Shown here: in pieces, positions 43,424 through 55,182 of the stretch | Numbering within the stretch: position 1 is the first letter of the stretch | Layout: each line of letters opens with the position of its first letter | DNA from: Symbiodinium kawagutii | Taxonomy: Eukaryota > Sar > Dinophyceae > Suessiales > Symbiodiniaceae | Direction of reading: 5' to 3' | Length of the DNA stretch: 64,000 nt | Assembly (NCBI GenBank): GCA_009767595.1 | Contig: VSDK01026432.1 | Coordinates: 67,799-131,798 of the forward strand | Notes under the pieces: model-generated | Database searches by the model: none | What the model was told of the DNA's origin: nothing | Seen by the model: the letters and a program-made list of their open reading frames with translations, nothing else | Program-made: the position numbers and the translations under genes

Positions 43424-44142
43424 GTGGGGAACCATCCATAACCAGCCCACTTTCAGCAATTCGGAGCCAGCCATAAACATCCGTGAACATCCCGAACCAG
43501 CCGTAAGGAGCCGGAACCATCTATTTCACCCATGGATTTTGGTGGACCCCGGAAACATCCAGGGGTTGAATCCCGATGACTTTGGAATAGTATCAGCAGA
43601 AGCAATTTCTAACGCAAAACTGAAGACTGCTCGCTCTTGGTGACAGAAGTTGGATGCTTTTTTGCCAGGTTTGCAACGGACATTTTGATTTAAAATCATA
43701 GTTCACCATGAAATGTATGACCATCAATTCACCATAAATTCACTAGTAGTTTGCCATCAATTCAATATTATCCACCATCAACTAGATTCCTGTCTTTGAG
43801 CAACCTTACGCATGCAGCATCACAGACTTTGTCTCAATGGAGGGATACCCAGCAGGCTGCTCCACTCACGACTAGTGAAACCAGTCGCGCAGCATCAATT
43901 GCCAAGGGATGAGGCAGGTACAAAGTATAGTGTAGAATCAGAGACATGTGCAATACATATGAATTTAGTAGAATCCCAAAATATGCATTCGTAGTAGAAT
44001 CCCAAAATATGAATTTAGTCTCCTGATTTGGGAAGTAGATTCAAATGAGATATTTCGAGGCCCCATTTCAGGAAGCAAACTTTTCAGGATCTAAGTTTGG
44101 GGGAAGGCTGCGCAAAAAAAAACAGGGAAGATAAGAAATCCT

Positions 44143-44403
44143 TTGGAAGTGCATTTTTCTATTGTCAGGCTTCAGATAAATGGCGAATCTGCGGGGTTGA
44201 GGTTTTTCCAGAACACCTTGAGAACACATTTCGTTCCGGAAAGCCTGAGCCGCACCACATTAGTCGCAACGATTCAAAGGAAACCAGAACGAGCTCAGCG
44301 TTCTAAATTGCTATTGAACCCGTTGGGGAAATCATTCGTGCTCCAGATAACGGCGGAGAAAAAGCACGGTTCAAGTCAGGATCATTTGCCTCACTCATCC
44401 TGA
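44143..44403 (+). CDS. Candidate coding stretch, unknown protein
   Basis: 86 codons to TGA reading HFSIVRLQINGESAGLRFFQ then ESLSRTTLVATIQRKPERAQ. An overlapping plus frame is open. No family recognised. Confidence 0.28.
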   Translation: MEVHFSIVRLQINGESAGLRFFQNTLRTHFVPESLSRTTLVATIQRKPERAQRSKLLLNPLGKSFVLQITAEKKHGSSQDHLPHSS

Positions 44404-45080
44404 CTGATCACCAAGGGAATCTGCTAAGCTAGAATCCATCCACAAGTGTTGAAGATACGGATGAAGCAAGCAAAGAAGTGAGGCAAAGAATTCGGTCTGC
44501 GATTACATGGCAAGTAATTCTTGAGATACGTATAGTCAATGCTGGAATCTACAGTATTCTTGACAGATGAACAGCAATAAACAGTGGCTATTCCACCCAT
44601 ACAGTATATCTATCAACCCCGAGCACACACTGAGAAATCATGCCATGTTAAGGGGCAGTGAAGGATCGACCGAGGGTTGGCATTTTCCTCAGGACATGAT
44701 TCCTTGGCACACTTCGAGTTTCTGGAAGTCTTGCACATTGACCGGCCTTCGGATACTGCAAACAGAGGTGCTGTTTGGTCAGTGTTTGGCCTGGTTTGAG
44801 ATTCACTGTTGAAGTGCAGAAAGAAGTATGCCACAGCAATCCAGGTTTTACCATAAGTTTTATCATAAGTTGAAATCATTCAGCAAAGACCTGCAAAACT
44901 TGAAATCGTGCTAGGTTTTACCAAAAGGTTTTTTGGGTGCGCTTTTTCAAACCCTGCCTGAACCCCCTGAACCTTGAAGTTAGTCTTTAAACTGGAGCCA
45001 AAAACATGCTCGGCGTCGAAGCAACGGTCTGAACTTTGGCAATTGCATCGTGATGAGCACAACTGATTCATCAACCTCCC

Positions 45081-45326
45081 TTGACTCTGCCAGAAACACC
45101 CAGAAACCTTGGTTGGATCAGGAATCTCCTTCTACATTTGCAGCCCCGAATGACGATGTTGACCGAAGGGACCTCCAAATCAGAAGGGCCACCGGTGCTC
45201 CAGGCCATCCTGCAGGACCATCTGCGCCAAGGGAAAGGAGTCGGCGCCATTGGAGCTTGTGGTTCCCTGGGATCGGTCCGGAGGCTCAGCCATGACACAG
45301 CAGTGGCGGCCGGGAGACCATGTTGA
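45081..45326 (+). CDS. Candidate coding stretch, GC-rich
   Basis: 81 codons to TGA; central part EGTSKSEGPPVLQAILQDHL and QGKGVGAIGACGSLGSVRRL. A second plus frame (45050-45295) and two minus frames are open in the same GC-rich patch. Probably exonic; frame uncertain. Confidence 0.3.
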   Translation: MTLPETPRNLGWIRNLLLHLQPRMTMLTEGTSKSEGPPVLQAILQDHLRQGKGVGAIGACGSLGSVRRLSHDTAVAAGRPC

Positions 45327-45998
45327 CACTGGGATACCACAAGGAATACCACGACTGAGCATGGCTCACTTGTCCTGGTGGTATACCCTTGGGGCATCTT
45401 GGGACATCTTGGAACCCTACTTGGGAGTTCCAGGGTTCTCGGGTAGGAAATGGCGAACTACATGAATCTGAAGTCTCATGACGCTGCCATTTTTGAACTT
45501 TCCGCTGAGCTCCACAGTGTGATCCTCTACAGGAACAGTGGAGCTGCAAGCCCTACAAGAGGTGCGGCAGGGGAGGATGGCACAGTGCAGTGCCTGAGTC
45601 CGTTGGCGCAAAGCCTGCCGACTTTCTGGCTGTGGGCGTCTCTGAAGCGAGAGTCACACAAAGCCATATGCAGAATTGCGCCATGTACTTACTAGCACAC
45701 ATGATTACATTCTTACACATGGAGACATAATTAATTACACCTTGTTTCGCAACTGGCGGTCATTTTTCTTTTCATCCAGTGCCAAGTGTCATCATGTGTG
45801 TTGTGTGGATTGAGACGCCACACCGGTGCTCCCTTTTTCGCGCCATGGTTGATTGTACACCCAGATTTCGACCGGCCACTGTGACATGGTGGGAGGCTTT
45901 TCAAACGAAGGAACTGTGACAGCATGTGGTAGCCCTTTGTTAGTTGGGTCATTGCCGGTCACAACATTAGTATGACTGTCATGACTCTGAATCTATCT

Positions 45999-46977
<979 letters not shown>

Positions 46978-47557
46978 CACCATTATCAACCCCTGGTGCT
47001 GAGCCGCCCACGCCTATGTGGACTCGGGCATTGAAATTGTGACAGTCCGGGAATCCCCTACAGGCATAATCTGAAGGACTCGGCATGATGGGATTGTCCA
47101 TAATTTAGTGCTTGGTTGCTTGGTTGCTGCTGAGCCATTTTTACCGATTTTTGTCCTCCACTATTTATCATTATGAACCACGATTCCTCCTTGCTTGCTT
47201 GGCTTCTTGGCGGATACCTTTGTGGTACCAGGTGGCTGAGCGGGCAATCACCTACTACTGGCCAAACCACCCAGATGCTCGACAGGATGGTGGTGAGTCG
47301 TGGCGTGCTTTGAAGTTTCATATTTGATTTGTGTTCCTCTGTTGTGCAATTCCCAGCTTCATCAGAAAAATAGGAGATGGAATGTTTTCTTAGACAGTCC
47401 TTCAAATTCCCTGAAGGAATTAAGTTTTCCTTTCTTTCAAGCATGCTGAATTTGAGTTAGTCAATGAATCTTCATCAACCAATCATGAACCAATCATGAC
47501 TCATGAACGGTTCATTGCCATCGTCAACCTTTCATGATGAACCCGTCTGAACAACGA

Positions 47558-47665
47558 TTACACTCTGGTAACCAAGCTGGAAGTGGAAGATCCACCATTT
47601 AGCATGGTTTTGCCGTGAAAAAATGGTGGTGTCTAGCTTCCAGGTGAGGGATTACCAGAGGGTAA
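47558..47665. mobile_element. Element F, copy 1
   Basis: Terminal repeats TTACACTCTGGTAA and TTACCAGAGGGTAA, sub-terminal AGCTGGAAG and CTTCCAG. Shares interior words (CCACCATTTAG, GGTTTTGCC) with the unit at 63296. Confidence 0.75.
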
Positions 47666-47666
47666 G

Positions 47667-48420
47667 CATCGGTTCAGGGGCTACCCTCACAGTTCCACTC
47701 CTGAGGCCCTTTGGAACTTAAAGGAGCCTGGCTGTTGGTGTGCCCGGGTGTGTCAGCAACTGTTGGTGCGCTCAGCTACTGATTTAGGACGCTTCTTCAG
47801 TGATGGCTGGTCACCCAAGGTTTTCTTTTTCAGGGGACATTGCCATGACATGCCATGCGGGAGTGTTCATTGTCTGTCCACGCAGTGTGCAGATATACAT
47901 CATATATATTTGTTAATGATTGTTAGTTGATAACGCCAGAGTTCCAGCGCAGTTTTGGTGTTGTTTCGAGGTACATCTTCAGTCTGCATGATACATGCGA
48001 TTATGTTTTATCCATGTCCAACACAAAGCAAACGACATATATACATACTCGCGTCAAGAATGTGTAGTGCAACGGGTCACTGCGTAGTGGTTTTAGCATG
48101 TTTGATTTCCTTGCAGCTTTCCACTCCTGACCTGTCGCCGGTTTGTCAACCAGCTGTAGCAACCAATCCTAGGGATATCTGAGTAGTCTAACCAAGATTG
48201 TTTACCAATAGATAGCACGATTTCCGTTGACGACGATGTTTCATGATTGGCAGTTGAAGTCACTACAAATAGATAAATGAATAGATAAATAGATAAATCA
48301 ATAGATGAACATATATAATATATATAAAATATACATATACATTTGTTTATTTATTTATTTGTTTATTTATATGCATACCTGGTCATTACCAACCCTCCTT
48401 AAACCATCCTCAAACCATCC
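47667..48420. other. Spacer with GATA/TTTA microsatellite
   Basis: 48265-48372 holds GATAAATA and TTTATTTG units. Short frames in 47748-48182 are not convincing. Confidence 0.5.
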
Positions 48421-48429
48421 TTAAGCACC

Positions 48430-48522
48430 ATGGCGCAGGAGCCAGAAGTCTTGGGGCTGGGATCCTTTGGAGTTACATACCTGGCGAAGAAGATGTCTTC
48501 GAATGAGAAGGCTGGGCCAAGA
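48430..48522 (+). CDS. Protein kinase N-lobe exon (glycine-rich loop)
   Basis: ATG at 48430 (context agcaccATGGCG) opens MAQEPEVLGLGSFGVTYLA, followed by KKMSSNEK. This is the nucleotide-binding loop of Ser/Thr protein kinases: G-x-G-x-F-G-x-x-Y-x-A, followed by the linker that leads to the VAIK lysine. The lysine and the rest of the domain are not in this frame, which stops at TAG 48532 after AGPRP; a GC-type donor (gagaaG/GCTGGG) at 48511 would end the exon, and GC donors are known in dinoflagellates. The next exon was not found nearby, so the gene may be long, or this may be a fragment. A GT-rich spacer follows. Confidence 0.5.
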
Positions 48523-48539
48523 CCCTAGAGAAGAGCTGG

Positions 48540-48815
48540 GGGTGATCCAAGTGGATTTGGATGACTGACGATGGATGTTGATGGCTTATCAATGATGGAT
48601 GGACGGCCAGGGATGATGTATGTGGGATGATGTACGTTCATGGATTTTCACAGATTGGATTTTCATGTGTGTTTTTTTTCAATGATGGAAATGGTAATTA
48701 TGATGCAATGATCGTGGGTCCATGATGGATGCATGGATGATTGAACCTTGCGATCCATGGATGATAGATTTTGATGGGTTTTGAGCAGGGATGATGGACT
48801 TGCATGAATTTTCCG
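48540..48815. other. GT-rich low-complexity spacer
   Basis: TGATGGATGG-type words. It lies between the kinase-loop exon and an AG acceptor at 48818, so it could be an intron. Confidence 0.55.
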
Positions 48816-48818
48816 TAG

Positions 48819-49112
48819 CTACACCGTGGTGACCCGAACCCCCATGATGTTCGCAAAAAAGAAAGGGGCGGGGTTACGTCTGTTGAAATTGAAGGCCCTG
48901 AAATGAATGAGAGACAATTGAAAATTACGCATTTGTTACCTGTTCAATTTCACACAGCTGTTGGATCGTGTACGACTTTTGAAATTGCAGGTTGGCCCGA
49001 CTTGAGAGCGATCAACTCGTGGTCAGTGTTGGACAATCAGCACTTGAAGATTAAAGGTGCTACACCACCCCCAGATCACGAACGCCTCTTCTTCTTGGGT
49101 GACCACTATTGA
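48819..49112 (+). CDS. Candidate exon, unknown protein
   Basis: Starts after a pyrimidine-rich acceptor (gaattttccgtAG) and stays open 97 codons to TGA, reading GVTSVEIEGPEMNERQLKIT, PVQFHTAVGSCTTFEIAGWP and ATPPPDHERLFFLGDHY. No kinase motif (HRD, DFG) is visible, so a link to the upstream kinase loop is unproven. Good acceptor, length and composition make it one of the best exon calls here. Confidence 0.45.
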   Translation, partial: LHRGDPNPHDVRKKERGGVTSVEIEGPEMNERQLKITHLLPVQFHTAVGSCTTFEIAGWPDLRAINSWSVLDNQHLKIKGATPPPDHERLFFLGDHY

Positions 49113-49304
49113 TAGGACATGATATGACCATGATATGTATGTGTTGCCAATTCACGACTGGTTGGTAGTTTCAAGATGTTTTTTTCCACCCTACCTCAGG
49201 ATGATGGCTTTTGATTGACTTGCGGGCCCCATCGTTTGGGCTGGGGCAGCGTTGCCCAGCAGATGTTTTGATGATCAGCTGGTTCAAGATCAGATGTATC
49301 ACTT

Positions 49305-49616
49305 ATGACTGGGGGCATGATCTACTGTAGGATATGTCTGCGCGCCGGTGCGATTGGCACTGCACTTTCCATTCGTGCCTTTGAGTTGCCATTCTGTTTC
49401 ACTACTCTTCACTCCAAGTTTCTGCGACCTCGATTTCTATCACCAGAGCTCGACCTGCAGGTCGCGGTGAAACTGCTGATGAGCGGACAGAAAGATGACC
49501 AGGGCAATGGGGTTCGTGCACCCAGCTGGCGGAGGCGCACCAACGCGACACCCACCACCAGGTGGGTCGGTTCACCGTCGAGATTGCAGGAAAAGGTACA
49601 ACAGCTATCTCATTGA
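49305..49616 (+). CDS. Candidate exon, unknown protein
   Basis: 103 codons to TGA reading RFLSPELDLQVAVKLLMSGQ then NGVRAPSWRRRTNATPTTRW; the GC-rich part is 49430-49600. It follows the two plus-strand patches at 48.4-49.1 kb. Product unknown. Confidence 0.35.
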   Translation: MTGGMIYCRICLRAGAIGTALSIRAFELPFCFTTLHSKFLRPRFLSPELDLQVAVKLLMSGQKDDQGNGVRAPSWRRRTNATPTTRWVGSPSRLQEKVQQLSH

Positions 49617-49828
49617 CTGGCTATAGCATGATAGCTATATTTACCTGGTTATAGCATGTTTTAGCTGATTATTGCTATAGACAAATTTGCAGTAGCTGGT
49701 TCGGCCATTGAACATCGCAAGTTGTTTGTCTGGTTGGGGCCCAGGATCAGCTTGGCAAACTGAGTACGTCCTGTAGCGCTGCGTCATTGTCGATCCGTGC
49801 AATATCAAGGACGCTTGCAATCTCATAT

Positions 49829-49928
49829 GGTGGTTTCTTAAAATAGGGGTACCCCAAAATGGATGGTTTACTACTATAAATGGTCAATAAACAGGATGAT
49901 TCGGGGGGTCCCCTATGACTTGAGAAAC
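49829..49928 (-). mobile_element. Family A MITE, right end eroded
   Basis: GGTGGTTTCTTAAAATAGGG after ATAT, interior GGATGGTTTACTACTATAAA, right TATGACTTGAGAAACTT. Reverse orientation. Confidence 0.85.
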
Positions 49929-49978
49929 TTTTTGGGTCCTAAGTAACATGTCTAAGTCCAAGTGTAAGAAAGGACGGG

Positions 49979-50033
49979 CTACTTTTTCCCTACCTGTCAG
50001 GTGAGGGCTGTCACATTTGATCAGAGCCACATG
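49979..50033 (-). repeat. Dispersed module ALIK, copy 1
   Basis: On minus it encodes ALIKCDSPHLTGREKVARP and follows a GGA tract. About 78% identical over 46 bp to the module at 52255 (ALMKWNNPHLAGGERE). Confidence 0.7.
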
Positions 50034-50039
50034 TGCGCC

Positions 50040-50130
50040 TCCTCGGTCGCCTCCTCCTCCTCCTCCTCCTCCTCCTCTTCCTCCGCCTCCTCCTCCTCCA
50101 CAACAACCACAACCACAACCACAACAAGCA
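50040..50130. repeat. (TCC)n and (CAACCA)n tract
   Basis: TCC units to about 50098, then CAA/CCA units. It gives poly-Ser/poly-Thr on plus and poly-Gly on minus. Confidence 0.93.
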
Positions 50131-50659
50131 GCACCAACGGAATTAGCCAACCCAAAATCCCGCACAGATCATTCGATATGAATGCAGTTATGATCAAGAT
50201 GCTGCAAAGATCAAGGTGTCATGACCCACAACGTTGCAAATCACATATGGCAGGTGTTATGTCCAAAATGCTGCACATTTCATTCACCATGAGAGGTTTT
50301 ATGTTCAAAATGCTTGAATTTTCTTGCCAAGTGAAATGTGTTTTGTCCACTCTTGTCCAAAGTGTGATTGAAAATCATCGACAAAATCAGAATGTGAAAG
50401 AACACCGTAGAAAAGTTGAGAAAACACCAAAAACCAAAGAAAGCCGTTGAAAAGTGGAGGACAACCATGAGAAAATCAGTGCCGATTCGATCCAAACCGA
50501 GAAATCAATGAAAAACATTGAACATGTGGGAAAACCTCATACGGAACAAGAGAGACCATAGAAAACCATTTCGATTCATCGCAACGATCTTGAAAACGTT
50601 GAACAATCGAAAAAAACAAACTTTACTTCGAGGGATCCCCACTATGGCATAACATGGGT

Positions 50660-50855
50660 GGCATTCTATCTTGCATATCTTCTGGCATCGTATCCGGCAT
50701 ATCTTCTGGCAGTCTATCTGACATATGCTTCTGCCATTCTATCTGGCATATCTTCTGGCAGTTGAGGTCCAGCGGCGCTCACTGAGATCGGACGCTGGCG
50801 GGTGAGGGCCAGCGGTGATCACTGAGATCGGACACTGACGGTTGAGGTCCAGCGT
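50660..50855. repeat. 24-bp and 40-bp tandem modules, locus 1
   Basis: Four 24-25 bp units (GGCATATCTTCTGGCA core; minus reads MPEDMPD-like) followed by two and a half 40-bp units (GTCCAGCGGCGCTCACTGAG core; minus reads SDLSERRWTST). Confidence 0.88.
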
Positions 50856-51459
50856 TGACGAGGACGCGCGAGCCACAGGCTGTGTGTATTGAAACGCCTG
50901 AAAAGCACGAAAATAAGCACACAAATGCGACCTGAAATACAAGAAACAAGTCATGTTTTCAAAACATACGAAAACCTTTGTGTTGCATTTCTTTGGTGGT
51001 CTCATCAAATGCCCAAAGAACAACGAGGCGTTCGAGAGAGCCTGGCGAACTGCCGAGCTGGCAGTTGTGACCAACACACGTCCACAAAGCCAACTCCCGC
51101 GGCTTTCCGCAAAATCGTGTGGCATCAAAGGCGGCGTGTGTGGCGCTGGCCGCAGTTCGGACAGAACCACCGTGAGCGGGTCGAACGCCATTTGACGGCG
51201 GCGAGCTCTGTATGTGGCAGCGGAGGTTCACCAAGAGCGACAGGACAGTTGAACGGAGTCCAAAAAACGGTTTGCGCGTGCAGAAAGTTGCGGTGGAATT
51301 TGTTGGCCTACTCTTCTGAACGCAACGCAAATGCTAAAATGGCGTTTGATGTGTGATGCAAGCATGGCCAAATGCCATCAAGTCCCACTTTGCGAGCATT
51401 CTGTTGCCCCATGATAGGCCTCATATGTGGTACAAAGCATCGCGTGAATTTGTGCCTAC

Positions 51460-51730
51460 GCATGTTGCTTTTCATTTTTTACTTTTGCGACCTCGTATTT
51501 TTGTGGTTTCTATTTTTGCATTTTTTTGTATTTCTTTGTTCGCCAAAAAAATCCTATTATGTGTAATTTTTCATTTTTTCGCAACAAGTACAAAAAATCA
51601 ATGGAAAAATGCAAAAAAATACAATCCCACACGTGTTTGTATTTTGTTGTATTTTGTTTTTTTGCATTTTTTCCGGTTGCAGATTTTCAACGTTTGTATT
51701 TCGTATTTTTGTTCTATTTTTTAATTGCTC
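51460..51730. other. T-rich low-complexity stretch
   Basis: Long T runs with TTTTTGTATTT words. Frames rich in Phe are composition effects. Confidence 0.6.
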
Positions 51731-52038
51731 TGTTTGTGTGCGGGGGCCATTTGCAAAAGATTTATCTGGTTTTTGGCACGGGGTCGTCGCAGAAGACCAA
51801 GCACCGCCGGGATGTTTCTGCCCAGTCACATGAACAAAAGCTTCAACCATTGTGCTTGGTGGTGCTTCCGGCGTGGAATTCATTTTGGTGGCAGTCCTGC
51901 GCCGAGACAACGTTGAGGGCACCTCAGTAAATGTTGTATTTCCTTTTCTCTGTTTGAAAAACTGCTGAAACAATTGCAGTTTCTAGTTGTTTTTCAAATG
52001 GTTTCCAGTGTTGCCAGCCTGTCCCCAACACAGGGCAG

Positions 52039-52160
52039 GTCAAGTCCAGCGGTGCCCAGTGAGCTCGGACAGTGGCGGTTGAAGTCCGGCGGCCCTCACT
52101 GAGATCAGACATTGGCATTGGCATATGTTTTGGCATTCTACTTGGCATGACTTCTGGCAG
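52039..52160. repeat. 40-bp and 24-bp modules, locus 2
   Basis: Two 40-bp units (TCCAGCGGTGCCCAGTGAGC and relatives) followed by GGCATATGTTTTGGCATTCT-type units. Same modules as 50660-50855 in the opposite order. Confidence 0.85.
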
Positions 52161-52258
52161 AGGATGGAGGACAAGAAGGAGAAGAAGGAGAAGGAGAAGG
52201 AAAAGAAGGAGAAAAAGGAGAAGGAGAAAAGGAGAAGGAGAAAACGAGAAAAACTAGC
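52155..52258. repeat. (GGAGAA)n purine tract
   Basis: AAGGAG and GAGAAG units; encodes Lys/Glu/Arg-rich strings on plus. Confidence 0.93.
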
Positions 52259-52310
52259 TTTGATGAAATGGAACAACCCTCACCTAGCAGGTGGGGAACG
52301 AGAGGAAAGC
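52255..52310 (+). repeat. Dispersed module ALIK, copy 2
   Basis: Encodes ALMKWNNPHLAGGERE after a purine tract, as in copy 1. The shared order (purine tract then module) suggests the two move or duplicate together. Confidence 0.7.
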
Positions 52311-52321
52311 AGCAATAATCC

Positions 52322-52412
52322 AAAAAAACAAACAAAAAAACAAACAAGCAAACAAACAAACAAACAAACAAACAAGCAAGCAAGCAAGCAAACAAACAAA
52401 CAAACAAGAAAG
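52322..52412. repeat. (AAAC)n/(AAGC)n tetranucleotide repeat
   Basis: AAAC units with a block of AAGC units between about 52373 and 52390. Confidence 0.95.
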
Positions 52413-52719
52413 TGGTTAACCGTAGGAAAACCCAGGAAAGCAGTTCCCAGACCACGAAAAAGACGCGATTAAACATCCCAAAATAAATCCGTAGTGCAGC
52501 CCATATTGAGTTCAGTAAACAGGGAAATGTGCATTGTTTGATTTGTTGAATTGTTTGGGCAATCATGCGAATCCCCACTACCTAACCATGATAGGCTTCT
52601 GGGCACAGCTCATTTGAGGTGATGGGTGCTGCGCAAACAGGACGTTTCGCAGAGTCTGCAAAAAATTGAGAACAAAAACATCAGGACGTCCTTGCTGATT
52701 TCTATAGTTTCCTTATTTG

Positions 52720-52822
52720 GTATTTTTCAAAACGGGGGTACCCCCGAATCATCCAAATCATTCACCATTTATAGTGAAAAGCCATCCATCACCGGGGGTC
52801 CTCAATATCAAGAACCCCCCAT
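52720..52822 (+). mobile_element. Family A MITE, diverged
   Basis: GGTATTTTTCAAAACGGGGG, ACCCCCGAATCATCC and AGCCATCCATCACCGGGGGT; right CAAGAACCCCCC. Confidence 0.75.
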
Positions 52823-53059
52823 ACTATTGATACTACGGGAATGACTCCAAGCGCAAAGAAGTTGAACTCACAAGTTCTCTTTCCGCGCGCTTAGGCTTGG
52901 TGCAATTCAAAACTCTACCATGAAAACTCGCACCTTGGGCGAAGTCATGCCAGCCACCCGGGTGCTCTCCCGGGTGCTCTCCCAGCTGCACCGGACATCC
53001 ACCCATCAGCTTTCCAGGTCTGAGGTGTTTGGATGATTTGATGACAAAGTTGTGCAATT

Positions 53060-53765
53060 TTGAATGGGGAACAACGCGTCCGCACTTAGGAAATGGATCC
53101 TTCTGCTATAGCAATAATCAGTCAACACTATAAGCAATTGGGATTTCCAAATCATTCTTTTAGGATTGGCCATGTAGCACGTACCACAAGATACCCCTCA
53201 GATGACTGAGGATTGATCATCATGAACCATTTTGTGGTCCCATTGATTGAAGCTCTTGTGTTTTTTTGGCGACTTGACGATCCAAGAATTGTTTCAGAAC
53301 TTTTAGTATGCATGGCGCGGCCTCATCCATGAATCTATGGAACAACCCTGATGATCCTCTTCGTTGCGTAGCATCTGCTTAAGAATTCTTGACTCAAGGA
53401 CCTGAGATGCTGAGAGGGTGGTAGAATTCCTTGGATTTGCAAGAAAAGCTAGTGGAAATCAATCGGCCCAATGAAAACCATCCCACATATTTCTTAAAAT
53501 GACTAACAGATACCTAGAAAGGTTTGTCAGGGATTGGCCAGGGATTGGCCAGGGATTATAATGGGGAACCAAGGCTCTGAAGACCCGAGGAATGGGTGCC
53601 TTTAAAGGTCCCAGAATCATCCGCTCCAAGCTGCTCCAAGGCAACTTCGGGCGTTGGTGGATCAAAGCAGGCGCTGGGGACGTCGCAGGAGCAGGGTATC
53701 TGCCGGGTAAGGGCAGCTCAGGTGTTGAACATAGGACATATGGATACCTGTAGTATCTGACTACA
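53060..53765. other. Spacer, no gene called
   Basis: Unique-looking sequence with only short frames. CAGGGATTGGC is repeated three times at 53528-53560. Confidence 0.4.
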
Positions 53766-53775
53766 TCTTTGATAT

Positions 53776-53899
53776 GGCTGTTTCTCAGAATAGGGGTGCC
53801 CCCACATCATCCAATATTTTCCAGTCATAGCGATAAACCATGATAAACCCATCGGTTTATTTTGGATGATTTGGGGGTTCCCCTCTTTTGAGAAACACC
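53776..53899. mobile_element. Family A MITE with two left-type halves
   Basis: GGCTGTTTCTCAGAATAGGG and CCCCACATCATCC at left, GGATGATTTGGGGGTTCCCC and TTTGAGAAACACC at right. Both sides carry the ATCATCC block, so the interior is an inverted duplication. ATAT flanks both ends with a 1-nt offset. Confidence 0.8.
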
Positions 53900-54518
53900 A
53901 ATATGTAATGGCCATCTGCCGAGACAAGTCGTCGCATTCCCGACAAACCATGAACTGAAACAGCTGGCAATGAACCACTTCTCAGAATGTTGGATCCACA
54001 TTAATAAAACCCGTATATTTGATCGCACACAATTGCGGCCCATGTCCCAAAGCTGCAGCGCATCCACAGCTAGCAAGTTCTGCAGGCATGGGGAAACGGT
54101 CTCAAAGAAAACAAACTAATGAGAGATAAAAGGTCACTGCATCTGAACACATCAGATGGAGACCTCCAAACTAATTCGCAGCATCCAGAAAGCCCGACTT
54201 CTTCACTTTGGCTCGCACTTTTCTGAGGTTTGTACATCGTTGAAGATATGGAATGTGGTCCAATTCCATCAAATGACGTGTAAAGAGACACTCTCCATCC
54301 AGCGGTTGCGGAATAGATAAACCATTTGAAGTATTTTGAAGTCACCAGTTGACGCAGAGACTCACAATGTTTGTCAAGCTTATATATCACCGGTCGCATG
54401 AGAAAACCAGTAACAAAGAAGATCACCAGCTATTGAACAGATAAACTGGGGGTGGTTTATGAACAAATGGATCTACCATTACTTGATGTCAACGAACTCT
54501 GTTTGCTTGTGAAGAGTG

Positions 54519-54833
54519 TCAATTACTGATGTCGTGAAAGATGGGTGCAAAGTGGGTCGATTCGACGGGGCCTCGCCAACATTGGCTATGCGTCAGCGTC
54601 ATCTGCATAGATCCATGGCCACAAAGGGCTTCGATCGCGCGGCGAATTCTGTTCGCATCGTTTGGTCGACCCACGCGCTGTTCTCCGCAGATTCTTCGCA
54701 GATATGACCCGGCTGTCGCCAATACAACCCATGCCACACCCAGTAATCGATAAGCCTTTATCCTAAAGCCATTTGATAAAGGACCAAAGGTACAGGGTTT
54801 TTTCATGTTTTTCACAGGAAGCTCCAGCTTCAA
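54519..54833 (-). CDS. Open stretch, candidate on minus
   Basis: 104-codon minus frame with a possible membrane segment (LLGVAWVVLATAGSYL) and RVGRPNDANRIRRAIEALCG. Two plus frames of 63-70 codons cover the same bases. Unresolved. Confidence 0.22.
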   Translation of the reverse strand: MKLELPVKNMKKPCTFGPLSNGFRIKAYRLLGVAWVVLATAGSYLRRICGEQRVGRPNDANRIRRAIEALCGHGSMQMTLTHSQCWRGPVESTHFAPIFHDISN

Positions 54834-54961
54834 GGTCTGTTGTTGTCCTCAGTTTGTTAGCCGCCCAACTTTTCCCTTGAGATTCAGTTGATAGCATAGT
54901 TTGATCACCGATTTGGCGCATGATTCACCAGCCTCTGCAAGAAGGATGAAGATGATTGAAG

Positions 54962-55000
54962 AATACTGGCAATTTCGTTTGTGATAGAATTGCCAGTATT
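54962..55000. repeat. Perfect hairpin, 13-bp arms
   Basis: AATACTGGCAATT at 54962-54974 and its exact complement at 54988-55000, loop 13 nt. Confidence 0.9.
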
Positions 55001-55115
55001 GAAGAGCTTGTTGGGATCCAAGCCCACTTGATTTTTTTGAAAAGATCAAGACTTGTTGAGTTTGTTTCTTCACACCGCTTTGAACTTTTCAAAAATCGTG
55101 CGAGAATTACTCCAG

Positions 55116-55182
55116 TAATGTCAACCCAGGATTGATCTTCTTTATTGATCAACCAGGGGTTTATTAGTTCAGGGTTGGCATT
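55116..55182. mobile_element. Element C, copy 2 (short)
   Basis: TAATGTCAACCC at left, GATCAACCAGGGGTTTATTA and GGGTTGGCATT at right. Matches the ends of the copy at 43289 but lacks most of the interior. Confidence 0.7.
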
